From NCBI GenBank assembly GCA_026929865.2, contig CM049404.1:26256001-26320000 (forward strand): DNA of 64,000 bases. Direction: 5' to 3'. The notes under the pieces were generated by a model. The model ran no database searches, was not told the origin of the DNA, and saw only the letters and a program-made list of their open reading frames with translations. This DNA comes from Hyperoplus lanceolatus. Lineage: Eukaryota > Chordata > Actinopteri > Uranoscopiformes > Ammodytidae. Positions 23,000-42,921 of this stretch are shown here, in pieces (the stretch's first letter is position 1; each line of letters opens with the position of its first letter). The position numbers and the translations under genes were made by a program.

Positions 23000-24560
23000 C
23001 CATATAAATTGAAGTAGAATGTATAATTAAATGTAAACGAAATAGAATACTGTATGTGGGATAGAATCATTTGATATAACAATTTTTTTTCGCAATATAT
23101 ATGTAAATTATGACTCAGCAGTGGTTAACATTATGGATAGATGTAGCATGAACAAGTGTAAAACGTAATGAGATAGACAGTTTTAACAAATGTTAATTGT
23201 TGTCACAATTGTGACATAGTGTTCAACAGTCCTTTGTGTGGAATAAAGCTGTCCCACACATTCACACATATTAAGTCAGTTTAATTTATATGTCCTGGTA
23301 TTACTATAAGAAATCCGCCTCAGTGGGCTTTATACTATATGTAATGTATACAACACCATATATAACACTATCTTTCCTTGGACCCTTGACTCGATAAGGA
23401 ACAAGTCCCCAAAAAACTTTAAAGACGGGAAAATGTTGGAAGAAACCTCAGGAAAAGCAAGAGTACACGGATATCTCCCCCAGGATGCCTCAGACATACA
23501 GTACAACAGATGACGTCCCAAAAAAAATTACAATCAAACAGATTTTATGAACACCTTATTATTTTTATTATTTTTTGGGGTTTAAAATGTCCCCCTGCAC
23601 TTGATACCACACCCAGCAGTGATGTCACAGTGTGCTGACAGACACTGAAGGACACTTCTGCCTCGCCCTCCACACCTCTCCAGCTGTGTCCCATCATGTC
23701 TTTGACTGTGAAAAACCGACAGTGACACATACTCTGTGCTTTGATAGGTCAGCAGTGTGGTGGTGAGGAAAGGAGCCAGGGTTTTGAACTTCTCTATGTA
23801 TTCATTCTTGACACAACTTTTCAGGTGAAGAGGGCTATCTGTAAATGCGCGATGTTATCCCCGTATTTTACCCGTCAGTGTGGATGTTCAGAACAACATT
23901 TTGGATTTGTTTCTCTCTTTTTTTTCAAGAATGGCCAAAAATAAAAGCAGTAGAGGCCAAAATATCCAGGCTTGTAGTCGCTTTGGATGCTACAACTTCC
24001 GGAACTTATCTTGTTGTCTTTCATTAGTCTTGCTTTTAAACCCCAAACTTTATGATGAAGCTTGTCCATCATAATTTCATTGTCTCAAGCCTCAAGATAA
24101 CACAAACACGATAACATTTTTCAGAATAATTTTCTCAGACTTTAGACAGCTCCCTCCAGAGACACACACTACGTTACTTTTAGTCTTTGTGACAAGTTCA
24201 CTGAACTTCCTGTGCAGAAAAATTGGCTTAGTGCCCCTTTAAGTTTTAAGCTGCATGCAGAAAACAAAATGTCCTATTTTGAAGCAATAAAGATCTGATC
24301 TGAGCTGAGTTGAACTGCAAGTGTGAAGCAAGTGACCCAAAAACTAAAATGTTTTGTTGTCCTATAAAAAAAACGAGTTAGAGATAATAATACAACACTG
24401 ATGCACTGCTCTGAATCGTCCACGTGGTGTCAATATGTATACAGACATTGAACACATCCTCCAACTCAAAGGTGCCCCCTTTTACAGGAAACAGTGACTC
24501 GATTTCAAGGTAAATGAAAGACAAGTCCCACTCATTACAGCTCACTCAACAGATGCAGTG
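23000..24560. other. Intergenic, upstream of the Ig gene
   Basis: No coding exon recognised. The part from about 23290 to 23530 resembles a common teleost interspersed repeat (it contains 'ggaagaaacctcaggaaaagcaa'). The rest is unique-looking AT-rich DNA. Confidence 0.4.
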
Positions 24561-24566
24561 TAGAAT

Positions 24567-26088
24567 ATGTCTCGGAAGATGTTGTTCATTAAGGTGAGTT
24601 AAATCTGACTTCTATATAATCATATAATGTCAAGTTTATAGAATGTTACTAAAAGTGTATACAAGATACAGATAGTTCAGTGTATTGAAGCTATGTAAAC
24701 TAACAGAACATATTTCTGCTCTCTGGAAACTGCTGATCTCAGCTGCTTTTGCTGTTGGTGCATTATGCAAATCAGAGTCAAGCACAATATCTTAAAAACT
24801 GCAATGAAGATGTCCTACTGAAGTGTCCAGGTTTTCCAAGTGAAAGCAGTTTCCTCTCCATAGCATGGTACAAGGTCAGTGACCCGTTTCAGACTTTCAG
24901 AAACAAACTTAAATCGCTGTAAAACCTGATAGATAGTTTGTTTCATCTTATATGTAGGCTACAGCTGCATCTAAAAATGTGAACATATCTAGAATAAAAT
25001 TCTGCATTTTAAATCTTTTGTGTTTGGTTTTGTGTAATATTTTGAGATGTATTTTTTGTTCCATGAGCTGTAATCATCAAAATTAAAAGAAAGGCCTGAC
25101 ATATTATATTTTGTGTAATGAATCTACAATTTATGAACATTTCACTTTTTGAAAGAACTTTTTCATGATATTCAAATCTTCGGGATGCACCTGTATGTGG
25201 CTTCGATTTCATTTTATATGTATATTTTTAAAAATATATATTTTCTTGTTACTTTGAACAGGTCATCAACAAGGACAAACGTGGCCTCATCAGAAGAAAT
25301 AAAGACGAAGTGAAGCGCTACAGCTACAATCGCTCGATAGAGTTTGGAGAGAACCAAGGTCTGTTTCTGCCGAGTGTAACGCCTGAAGATTCAGGCACAT
25401 ACGAGTGTGCAGTCCATGCAAACGTAGGGGGTCAAAATCGAAATGACATGGTCAACCTTATGGTCAATGGTAAGCTTTGAATTTAATTTTCCCACCACTT
25501 GGCAGAATATCTATAATAATAATGATAATAATAATACATTTTATTTATATAGCGCTCTTCTCTCACTCAGAGAGCTTTACAAAAACAAAACAATAAACAA
25601 ACAAAAAAGAACATGTAGAGTTGGGTTGGTGGGTGAACTAGGGGTAGGCGGAGGAGAAGGGATGGGTCTTGAGTTTGGACTGGAAGATGGTGAGGGACTC
25701 AGAGTCACGGATATGTTGGGGTAGGCTGTTCCAGAGCCTGGGAGCTGCCCTGGAGAAAGCTCTGTCGCCAAGGCTGCAGAGTTTTGATGTGTGGGTGGAG
25801 AGGAGACTGGCTGAGGAGGATCTGAGGGCCCGGGGGGGTTGATAGGGGGAGAGGAGGTCAGTGAGATATGGGGGGGCCAGATGGTGGAGGGCTTTGTAGG
25901 TGAGGATCAGGAGTTTGTAATCGATCCGGAATGAAATGGGGAGCCAGTGGAGCTTTTTGAGGACTGGGTTGATGTGGTTCCACGAGTTGGTGTGAGTGAG
26001 GAGACGGGCAGCAGCATTCTGGACACATTGGAGTCTGTTGATGGAGGTGGTGCTGATGCCGGCGAGAGAGACCGTGGTGCCATCAATA

Positions 26089-26128
<40 letters not shown>

Positions 26129-28379
26129 TGTGTGAGAGGGGGGGGGGGTTGTGAGTTTGCTGAGGGTGGATTTGGAGCCAATTAGGAGGAGTTCAGTTTT
26201 GTTGCTGTTGAGTTTGAGGAAGTTATTTTTCATCCAGAGTGTTAGTGAAGACAGGCAGGATTCAATGTGGGAGATGGGGGGTTTGTGGGGGGATTTGGTG
26301 CTGAGGTAAATGTGGGTGTCATCAGCATAACAATCGAAGTCCATTGAGAAATGGCAAAGTAACTGACCAAGGGGGAGGAGGTAGATGATGAAGAGGAGGG
26401 GGCCGAGTACAGAACCTTGGGGAGCGCGTTGTGTGACGGTGACTGTGGCAGATGTGTGGTTGTGGAGGGAGATGAAGTGAGATCTGTCGGAGAGATAAGA
26501 GAGATCTAATGCCTCACTGACTCAGATAACACAAAGGGATGATTTGTAACACGGTCCAAAGGTGTTTATGTTAGCTACAAGTAAAACAACTTCATTATTT
26601 GACAATTATTTCGCATGATACTGTATGTAAGTTGTAAAAGTATTTGAAGTCTATGAATTGAAATATCAATTGTTTGTCTTAAATTTTACATTTTCCCTGA
26701 GGTCGGCTTCACTGTTAATAATTAAACAAACACTTCCAAGATTGGAATTACATTTTTTATCATGCATAATATATGGTAATTGTTTGCCCAATTATACCAA
26801 TATAACAGGATTGGAGAGATAAAAACATATATGTTGACTGTTTAGATTACAGTTGACAAGAACTTTATCAGTTTCATTTGTATCAATCCAAAAATTTGAG
26901 GAACTCTGTTGATTTTAAATTAATCTGACAGAAAGGAGTTCTCATGACCCAATTTTGCAGAATTTAACCTAATTTCTACACCTGCACAGAACGTGCACAT
27001 CCACATCAAAAAGCAGGAAATATACTTCTTCCAAAAACACACACAATATTTTCCTTTCCACTGTGACACATTTTCCATACATACATTTTCTGCCGTTGGT
27101 TCGAAATGAGATCTCTACCAACGGAAAAAAATTACCCCTGCTTGAATTATATCTATTTCAGGTAAAAACATAAAAAAGAATGAAAAAAGTGTTGTTAAAT
27201 TGTCTATTAAGAATAAGAGTCGGGTTCATGGGTAAAGGGTTAGGGTTAAGTAAACAATAATGTTACATAATTTATGAGTATCACATAACTTATTGCTGTG
27301 ATAGATGGACTGAAATACCTCATTCATTTCTTTGATTTGTGTCTTTTTCAACAGAGTGTTTGACAAAGGCTGTAACAACAACAATAACAAATGTGTCAAA
27401 CACATCACAGGCCACCCAGCCATGCCACAAACAAGTTGAGGGACTACCGATCATGTGGAGCATTTTAGGATACCTGGGAGTGGGCCTTGGAAAAATCATT
27501 TTATCTCTAATCTGCATTGTGGTAAATAAACATCATTTATTTGCATGCATTGTATGGATCTGTTACGGGTTAGGAAGCAAATACTTTATAGTCAACTTAT
27601 TTATCAAGCACATGACCATATGTGTTATGGGTAGATAATAATTATTAGGTAGATAAAATACAGCAGCTCAGCCATAAATTCTACTTCCAAGCACATTATA
27701 CTGTTCAGTTTTAAATTACACTGCAGGAGAGGTATTCATTTGACTGTATGTTTATTATTGAGGTTATTGTTTGCATTGGATGTCATTCTATTGAAAAGAG
27801 TTTGTAAAGTTTTGTCCATTTATAGACATGAAATTAATTGGGGCGAAGGTTAGACACACATTTCAATATGACACAGTCCAGTACAGCATTAAACTATGAC
27901 CTCAATAATAACCATAAAATAAAATGAAAGCATCTCTAACATTGTCAACCAAAATCTAACATTATTATCTTTATGGCTGAGCTATTGTATTGCAACATCG
28001 TAAAGTGGTCAAGGAGTGTTTTATGTATATAAGATAATAATACATCTTCAAACTACTCCACCTGTCACTGAAAATTAAACTATTATTAGTTTGTTTCTTG
28101 TCAAAACCCTATTTCCTGTATGTGAGTAATGCTGTTTGTCTCTGAGTGATTATTTGACACCTCACACAATTTATAGACAGCAAGCTAACTTCAGCGCTGC
28201 TGAGGTTACATTACCTCTGTACAGTTAGGTAGTTGTTTTTGGTTTTTCCCCTTGCAAAGCGGAGGGCTTCTTTACAGTTTATGAATTCACAAAATGTATT
28301 TGCTCTGTGTTATGTTTCCATCATTCAGGTTATCAGAGCCAGCCGGTCTTCGAGGCGAGAGCAGCAGCGTAGGTGGTGA
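24567..28379 (+). CDS. Single Ig V-like domain type I membrane receptor, unrecognised
   Basis: Five exons join in frame: 24567-24593, 24743-24874, 25262-25469, 27355-27521 and 28329-28379, all GT-AG, giving 194 aa. Residues 1 to about 23 form a signal peptide (MSRKMLFIK then a leucine run). Residues about 24-122 form one Ig V-like domain: Cys37 (VLLKC), Trp51 (AWYK), Cys102 in DSGTYEC. An intron splits this domain after AWYK, as in CD4 or P0. Then come a Thr/Ser stalk with Cys124 and Cys146 and sequons at NVS/NTS, a membrane span (about 153-179) carrying Lys169 amid glycines, and a short basic tail ending QQRRW with no tyrosine motif. A lysine in the span plus a tail without ITAM/ITIM is the pattern of receptors that signal through adaptors such as DAP12 or FcR gamma. 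That role is inferred. I do not recognise the family: a CD8-like or NK-receptor-like protein is possible, but no CD8 Lck motif is present. An L2-like LINE sits in intron 3. Confidence 0.8.
25525..26515 (-). mobile_element. L2-like LINE fragment (reverse transcriptase part and 3' tail)
   Basis: On the minus strand, frames spanning about 26515-25907 read a reverse transcriptase: AP-QGSVLGPLLF, then YADDTHIYLS, then NNFLKLNSNKTELLLIG. These are RT motifs of vertebrate L2-type LINEs. The 3' end reads into a '...gcgctatataaataaaatgta' tail and an (ATT)n run near 25520. A GT-rich tract and frame breaks show it is decayed and 5'-truncated. It lies in intron 3 of the Ig gene, in antisense orientation. 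Confidence 0.8.
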
Positions 28380-28399
28380 AGCTGAGTGAAATCATGTAA

Positions 28400-30780
28400 A
28401 TAACCGGATAAAATCCTTCCAAATAAGCAATTAAAAGTGTTTTTATTTTCCTGTTTCTTATTTATTGTGCTCTATTTGTTTTCATAGATGTTCATGTATT
28501 TTTCCAAGTAAAGTATTTCATCAGTTTACAAAGAATTGTTTCATTTCTTTATTAGTGTGAAAGAGGTCAACCACAACACCACAGACATGAGAGGATGTAA
28601 GGCTTATTTAGAAGAACAGAAACGCTTTAGTTGTAAACCGTTTCTATCATGGCTTACAATAGCTGAAATGATTCAGAAATACATTTATATCAAGTATATG
28701 ACATTGTTCAGCAAATAATGTTATTTAACCTTTTTTTCTACCAATTGTACTATTTATGCAAAAACGTAGCAACTTTTTTTTTATCATCTTAGGGTTTTTG
28801 CCAACCACATGCAACAGTTTTAGTTCCTGAAAAAGATAATTAGGTTAATATGACATTGGTAGTGAATGACAGTGATTTTAACAGGCCTTTATCAGATCTT
28901 GTGGCTGTGTTATCATGTAAACATCTCAGACTTTTTCGTTTGATGGTTGCAGTGGGTTAGCTGATGTGAGTATTTAGTTCCTGTTTGAGAAGGGAAGAGA
29001 GAGTTCAGCCTAACAAGGTGTTGTTTTCACGCTCTGCAGTGTAGTGACTATCGTTGCAACACTCTCAGAAAATAAAGCACCTTGTTTTACCTTTAAGGGT
29101 ATAAAGGCCTGTGCCTGTCATTGTTGCAGAACCCTCTCAAGTACAACTATGCATACACTGGGTACTTATGTTTTACTTATGTACCCAATGTTACACCCTT
29201 TGCAACACTTCTCCACACTTTTGTCTTTCATATCCAAAAATCTACTTTTAGTTTTTTTTTGTAACTTTAATTTCTCCATTTCAACCACAACCTACAAGTA
29301 AAACATATATATATATAGGCTAACTCCCAAGTGAAACATTCAATTCTAAGAAATAAAAATAATATAATATATCTTTTTATATTTGGCCTAAAACACACAA
29401 TGTCTCCTGACATTGTGTCTTAACATTCAGAAGAAACAGTACACACAAATATATATATACAGTATATATACATATTTTCCTACTTACATATATCTACCGG
29501 TATGTAACATTTTAGCCCTCAAAAATTAAGACACTGTTACCATGAGGTCCAAAAATTAACCCTGGTGTTTATGTTACTGTAGATTCTACACTGTATATTG
29601 TACCTTGAGGGACAGAAATGGATTCCTATACTGTACCCGCTATGTCTGACAGCGTAAGGATGATACTAAATCAAGCGGCTTTAATGCAACAGATAAGTGG
29701 AGTAAAATCACAGAGTGAACTCCACTTACAGCAGCTCAGCAGGTTCAGAGAGAAGAAATGTGCAGAGATCACCACCTGCTGGCACTTCTTCATACAACAA
29801 CACCACCACAAAAAAATACACTGAGTCATCAAGATTTATTCCGGTGAATTAATCTATTTTGTGAAATGATGTTAATAATTTGAATCAGCAGTATTTAGTT
29901 TTGAAAGAAAAGAAGAAAGACGGACCACAAAGTGTTCCAGTGTTATAATTACAAACTTTTACGGGGCTATTATAAATGGACTATAACCAAACAAAAGAAA
30001 AAGAAAATTGATAAAGAATTATCAGCAAAACTCTCCTTTTCTGTCTTCATATAATTAATCAAAGCAAATTAAATGAGGGAAGGCTTTAAAATGCAAAAAA
30101 ATTTCATTATATTCTATTTCAAGATGTTAAAAAACATTTAAAAAAGTGTTTTATAGAAAATATTCATTGATTTAACAGCTTTATTATTGTTTACAGACAC
30201 ATTTCACAGTATTTTTTCGGTTGATTCATTATGTTTAAATCTTTGATTGGCCTGACCTCACACACACTGGCCAATCAGAGTGCTTATAGCTGGTCTGCAG
30301 GTTTGATAATTTATCTACAAGTCAGAAAGCTTCTGAAGATGCAGATAGACATTGGTGTTTTCTGACCTATAAGATAAGAAGGAAAAGCCGGGCCAGGTAA
30401 TAATGGCTCAATCACTTTTTATGATCCTCGACCTTTGACAAGTAGTCTACAACTCGCCCTGACTCTTACACATTCTCATTGACATTCCAGTGTGACCCAA
30501 ATATCTTTAAAGCCTAAATCTTTAACTCCAAACAATGTATTTTCAACAGTGACAAGTTGCTGCATTCCTCATTTGTACCTACCATATACATATATTTGTA
30601 CATATATTGTAAATACAGCCAGCATTTCGGGAATCAGAGACCAAACATCTGCAATACTAATAACACATAAACTAAGATAGTGTTCATGTTATTACATAAT
30701 GTGTATGTATGTGTATAAATTGCTAGTGTGAGCTTTGCGGAGGTCATAAAGATGCATCTCTCCTCTATGTGGTAGAGGCC
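28400..30780. other. Intergenic between the Ig gene and slc13a3
   Basis: AT-rich, no supported exon. An AATAAG/ATTAAA-type poly(A) signal for the Ig gene could lie near 28425, where 'aataagcaattaaaag' occurs. The part at about 29520-29640 resembles a teleost repeat ('accttgagggacagaaatgg'). The 68-codon frame at 29618 is not called. Confidence 0.35.
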
Positions 30781-30794
30781 TACTGGTGAGAAAC

Positions 30795-30856
30795 ATGACA
30801 GACAGACTAACAAACAGACAGACAGACAGACAGGCAGACAGAGAGACAGACCATCC
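30795..30856. repeat. (ACAG)n microsatellite
   Basis: Tandem ACAG units with a few interruptions, about 60 bp, shortly upstream of slc13a3 exon 1. Confidence 0.85.
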
Positions 30857-31009
30857 CTCTCAACTATTTGACACCTCCCTACAAATAGTTAAACTGTATC
30901 AAAGCTAGTAGTTAATCTTTTGAGAGGCTTCAAAGTGCTCACTAGCTGGCTCCTTTCAGCCATTCTGGAGCTCCTTCTCTGCGAACGGAGCAGACACTTC
31001 CCTCTGGAG

Positions 31010-40168
<9,159 letters not shown>

Positions 40169-40569
40169 ACGCAGCGTTAGCTAACGAGGAAGTATAATTG
40201 TGATGATTGTACAAAGATTTAACACTAAACAGGGACAAGACGTCTATGCTGTGTCACTTATACTAGTGCAGTTCCCGTCCAAAAAACTTCAAAATCAATC
40301 AAGGATGCACACCTTCGTGCCGTGCGCAAGCAATATCACGAAGCTCAGGTCGATCTGACTAAAACTCAGAGAGATGTGCGAGTCACAGACAGACAGACAG
40401 ACATTTCTTGCTTTATAGATGGATGTCAGAACACTCTGGGAGCTTCAGCTGTTACCTGTTTGTTTTATGTGTGACCAAGTTTTTATTGGTTTTTCATTTT
40501 TCATTTATTTTTGACTTGCCAATTTACAGGGGTATTATCTTTAACAAGGCATATTCCAAAATATAATGT

Positions 40570-40935
40570 AAAGCTATAGTGTGTACATTTTCCATATAAA
40601 TGAATGTTGGTTAAATTCAAGACATTGTCAAATGAGTTGACATAAAGTTGAATAAGTCTATCAGCTCCACAAACACTCTCTGTATTTCTCAGTATTACAG
40701 CATTTACAAACTTGTGTCGCTCCCCATTGACACTGACGCAGGGGCTCAAGAGGACCCCACAACATTTTTCAGTTATTGATTTTTTTACTGCTAAGTGAAA
40801 ACCTGGACGTACAGCAGAAGGTACAAAATCCATGCGCCATCACTGAAAGCTTTCCTCATGTAGATGTGCCGATATTGTTGTTGTAATTACTCAGAATTCC
40901 TCATGGGGACAACAGAAGTTATGCACTATAGCTTT
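40570..40935. mobile_element. MITE with AAGCTATAGTG ends
   Basis: The left end AAGCTATAGTGTGTA and right end TGCACTATAGCTT are inverted copies about 365 bp apart. No coding capacity. If slc13a3 uses the AATAAA at 41013, this MITE is part of its 3' UTR. Confidence 0.6.
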
Positions 40936-41012
40936 CAGTTGTTCATCAGATAAGTCTTAAAAAAAAATCAAACTCTTCAAAAGTTTGAAAATTAAGTACA
41001 TTAGTATGGATG

Positions 41013-41018
41013 AATAAA
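41013..41018 (+). terminator. Candidate poly(A) signal of slc13a3
   Basis: AATAAA about 845 bp after the stop. Further AATAAA copies follow at about 41035 and 41432, so the true end cannot be fixed from sequence. Confidence 0.4.
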
Positions 41019-41039
41019 GTATACACCTTGAATTCTAAA

Positions 41040-42560
41040 TAAATATAAATGTATTTAATACGTTTATTATGCTCAAGTGAACTGTCAGTTTTTACACACT
41101 CCAATTTTTAAGTCTAATGTTTTATGACAATCCAGTCAGAGTGCAGAGTGTGCTGTTTGTACTGACAATACTATGATGACCTCTACTGGAAGAATAATTA
41201 ACTGTGTTAATTGTGCATACTAAGTGTGAATAATTATTTTAAAATATATATATATTCAATCACCAATAGATCATCTAACTTGTTTTTGTATTAAATGGCG
41301 CACCTTTAGCTGCAAAAGCCATACCACATAAAACAATCTTTAAAATATTTTCTACATTAGATTAAGAATAGATACTAATGGATATGTAAATTGTGTTACA
41401 AAGTGATTTTCATTCATATAACTGCTGTTACAAATAAATAGTTTGAATTTGTATGATAATTTAGTCGCATATGGTCTGTAATGAGTGGGTTTATTGTTAA
41501 GAGAAGGACTTTGCTGGCAGGATATTTGCAACAGCTAAGTTGTGTTATTAACCCTCAACCAGCCAGTTTTTGATTAGCTGTAACTCTACTGCATGCAGGT
41601 TTCACACATATTTAACGCATTTTTGCCTCTGCACACTGAAGCAGAGCCGTAATGGAGCACACAGTTGAACATTCCTTACGATGTTTGTTCGTGTGTAGTA
41701 AGCCGCCTGAAGCCGCGACGCCCGACAACAATGGTTAACTTATGCAAGGCGGAGGTGGTTACTGAGTGTGAGCAGGGTCAGTGCAAAAGGTCCCGTGGTG
41801 TTTGAATGTACAGGATGTACCCGTCCGTCTGCACCACACACGCAACCTTTGACAACACAGATGGGCACCAAAGCTGATTTATATCTTTGCTTGTTCATAG
41901 ACACATTTTAATATTCAGTTCATATTCAAATGTAATTGACAGTTTGACACTTGTTGTATTAATTCTAACGGGAACTATATAAACGTACAATGAATGTGTC
42001 CCTAATGCCAGGAAAAAACTCCACCAGCTAAGACATTAAGTCTCCTTAAGATGGCAACACATTATTCAATCTAGTCTCAGATATATTGTTATTATTTACA
42101 TGTGTTTACATCTTAGGCTATTGATAAATGTGTCATCCTGATTGACCATACGTTAATTTCACTCTTCTGACTCTCTTGCTGAGGCTTTTTTCACTTTCTC
42201 CCCATGCATGAATATAGGTTATTTTTTGGGGGGAGAGTTTTTCCTTATCTAAATCCAGGGTAGAAGGATTAGGTAGGACTACATTTGCCTTTTGAGGCAC
42301 AATTGATGTGGAATATTGGGCTATAAATAAAACTCAGTTGACCTGAAAAAAGTATATAAGAATAAAAAGTGAAAACATAAAAAATACACAACTTTTAGTT
42401 AAAGAGAAATTGAATAGGCCTACTTACTTGCTAACTAACAAGTTCCAGCCAGCTAATAGGTTATAGTGGCTAGCATAGTAGAAAGCCGATTGTAGGAACA
42501 TTAAACAAACAAACATAACAAAGCTGTGAAAAAAATCTGTACCTACAGATATTGACCTTA
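41040..42560. other. Intergenic between slc13a3 and ocstamp
   Basis: AT-rich. A somewhat GC-richer stretch at about 41640-41870 has no coding signal. No exon or bounded repeat was recognised. Confidence 0.4.
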
Positions 42561-42599
42561 AAAGGGCATTTAGTGAGTGGCTTGTGTCACATGTGTGGT

Positions 42600-42602
<3 letters not shown>

Positions 42603-42676
<74 letters not shown>
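42603..42676. repeat. (TG)37 microsatellite
   Basis: Pure TG tract about 245 bp upstream of the ocstamp start codon, so possibly in or near its promoter. Confidence 0.95.
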
Positions 42677-42677
<1 letters not shown>

Positions 42678-42921
42678 TTTCATCATGCCTCTCCATATGA
42701 TCTTGTGTCATGTATGGTTCACATGGGGAGGAGCTGTCATCTCATTTCCCCCGTGGGAACTGGTAGGCGACCCACAAACGGCAACATGACAGTGACTGGT
42801 CAGAGAAGTTCCTCTTTATGACATTATAAACACTTTACTTCCCACTTTACTTCCCACTCTTGTTTATACATAAACTCAGAATTGTATAGAGAGAATTAAG
42901 GTCATTACGGAGAATATAATA

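Noticed and set aside
24567-28379. Naming the Ig gene cd8, cd4 or cd28
   Set aside because: Single V-like domain and short tail are suggestive, but the Lck-binding cysteine motif (CD8/CD4) and the MYPPPY-type motif (CD28/CTLA4) are absent.
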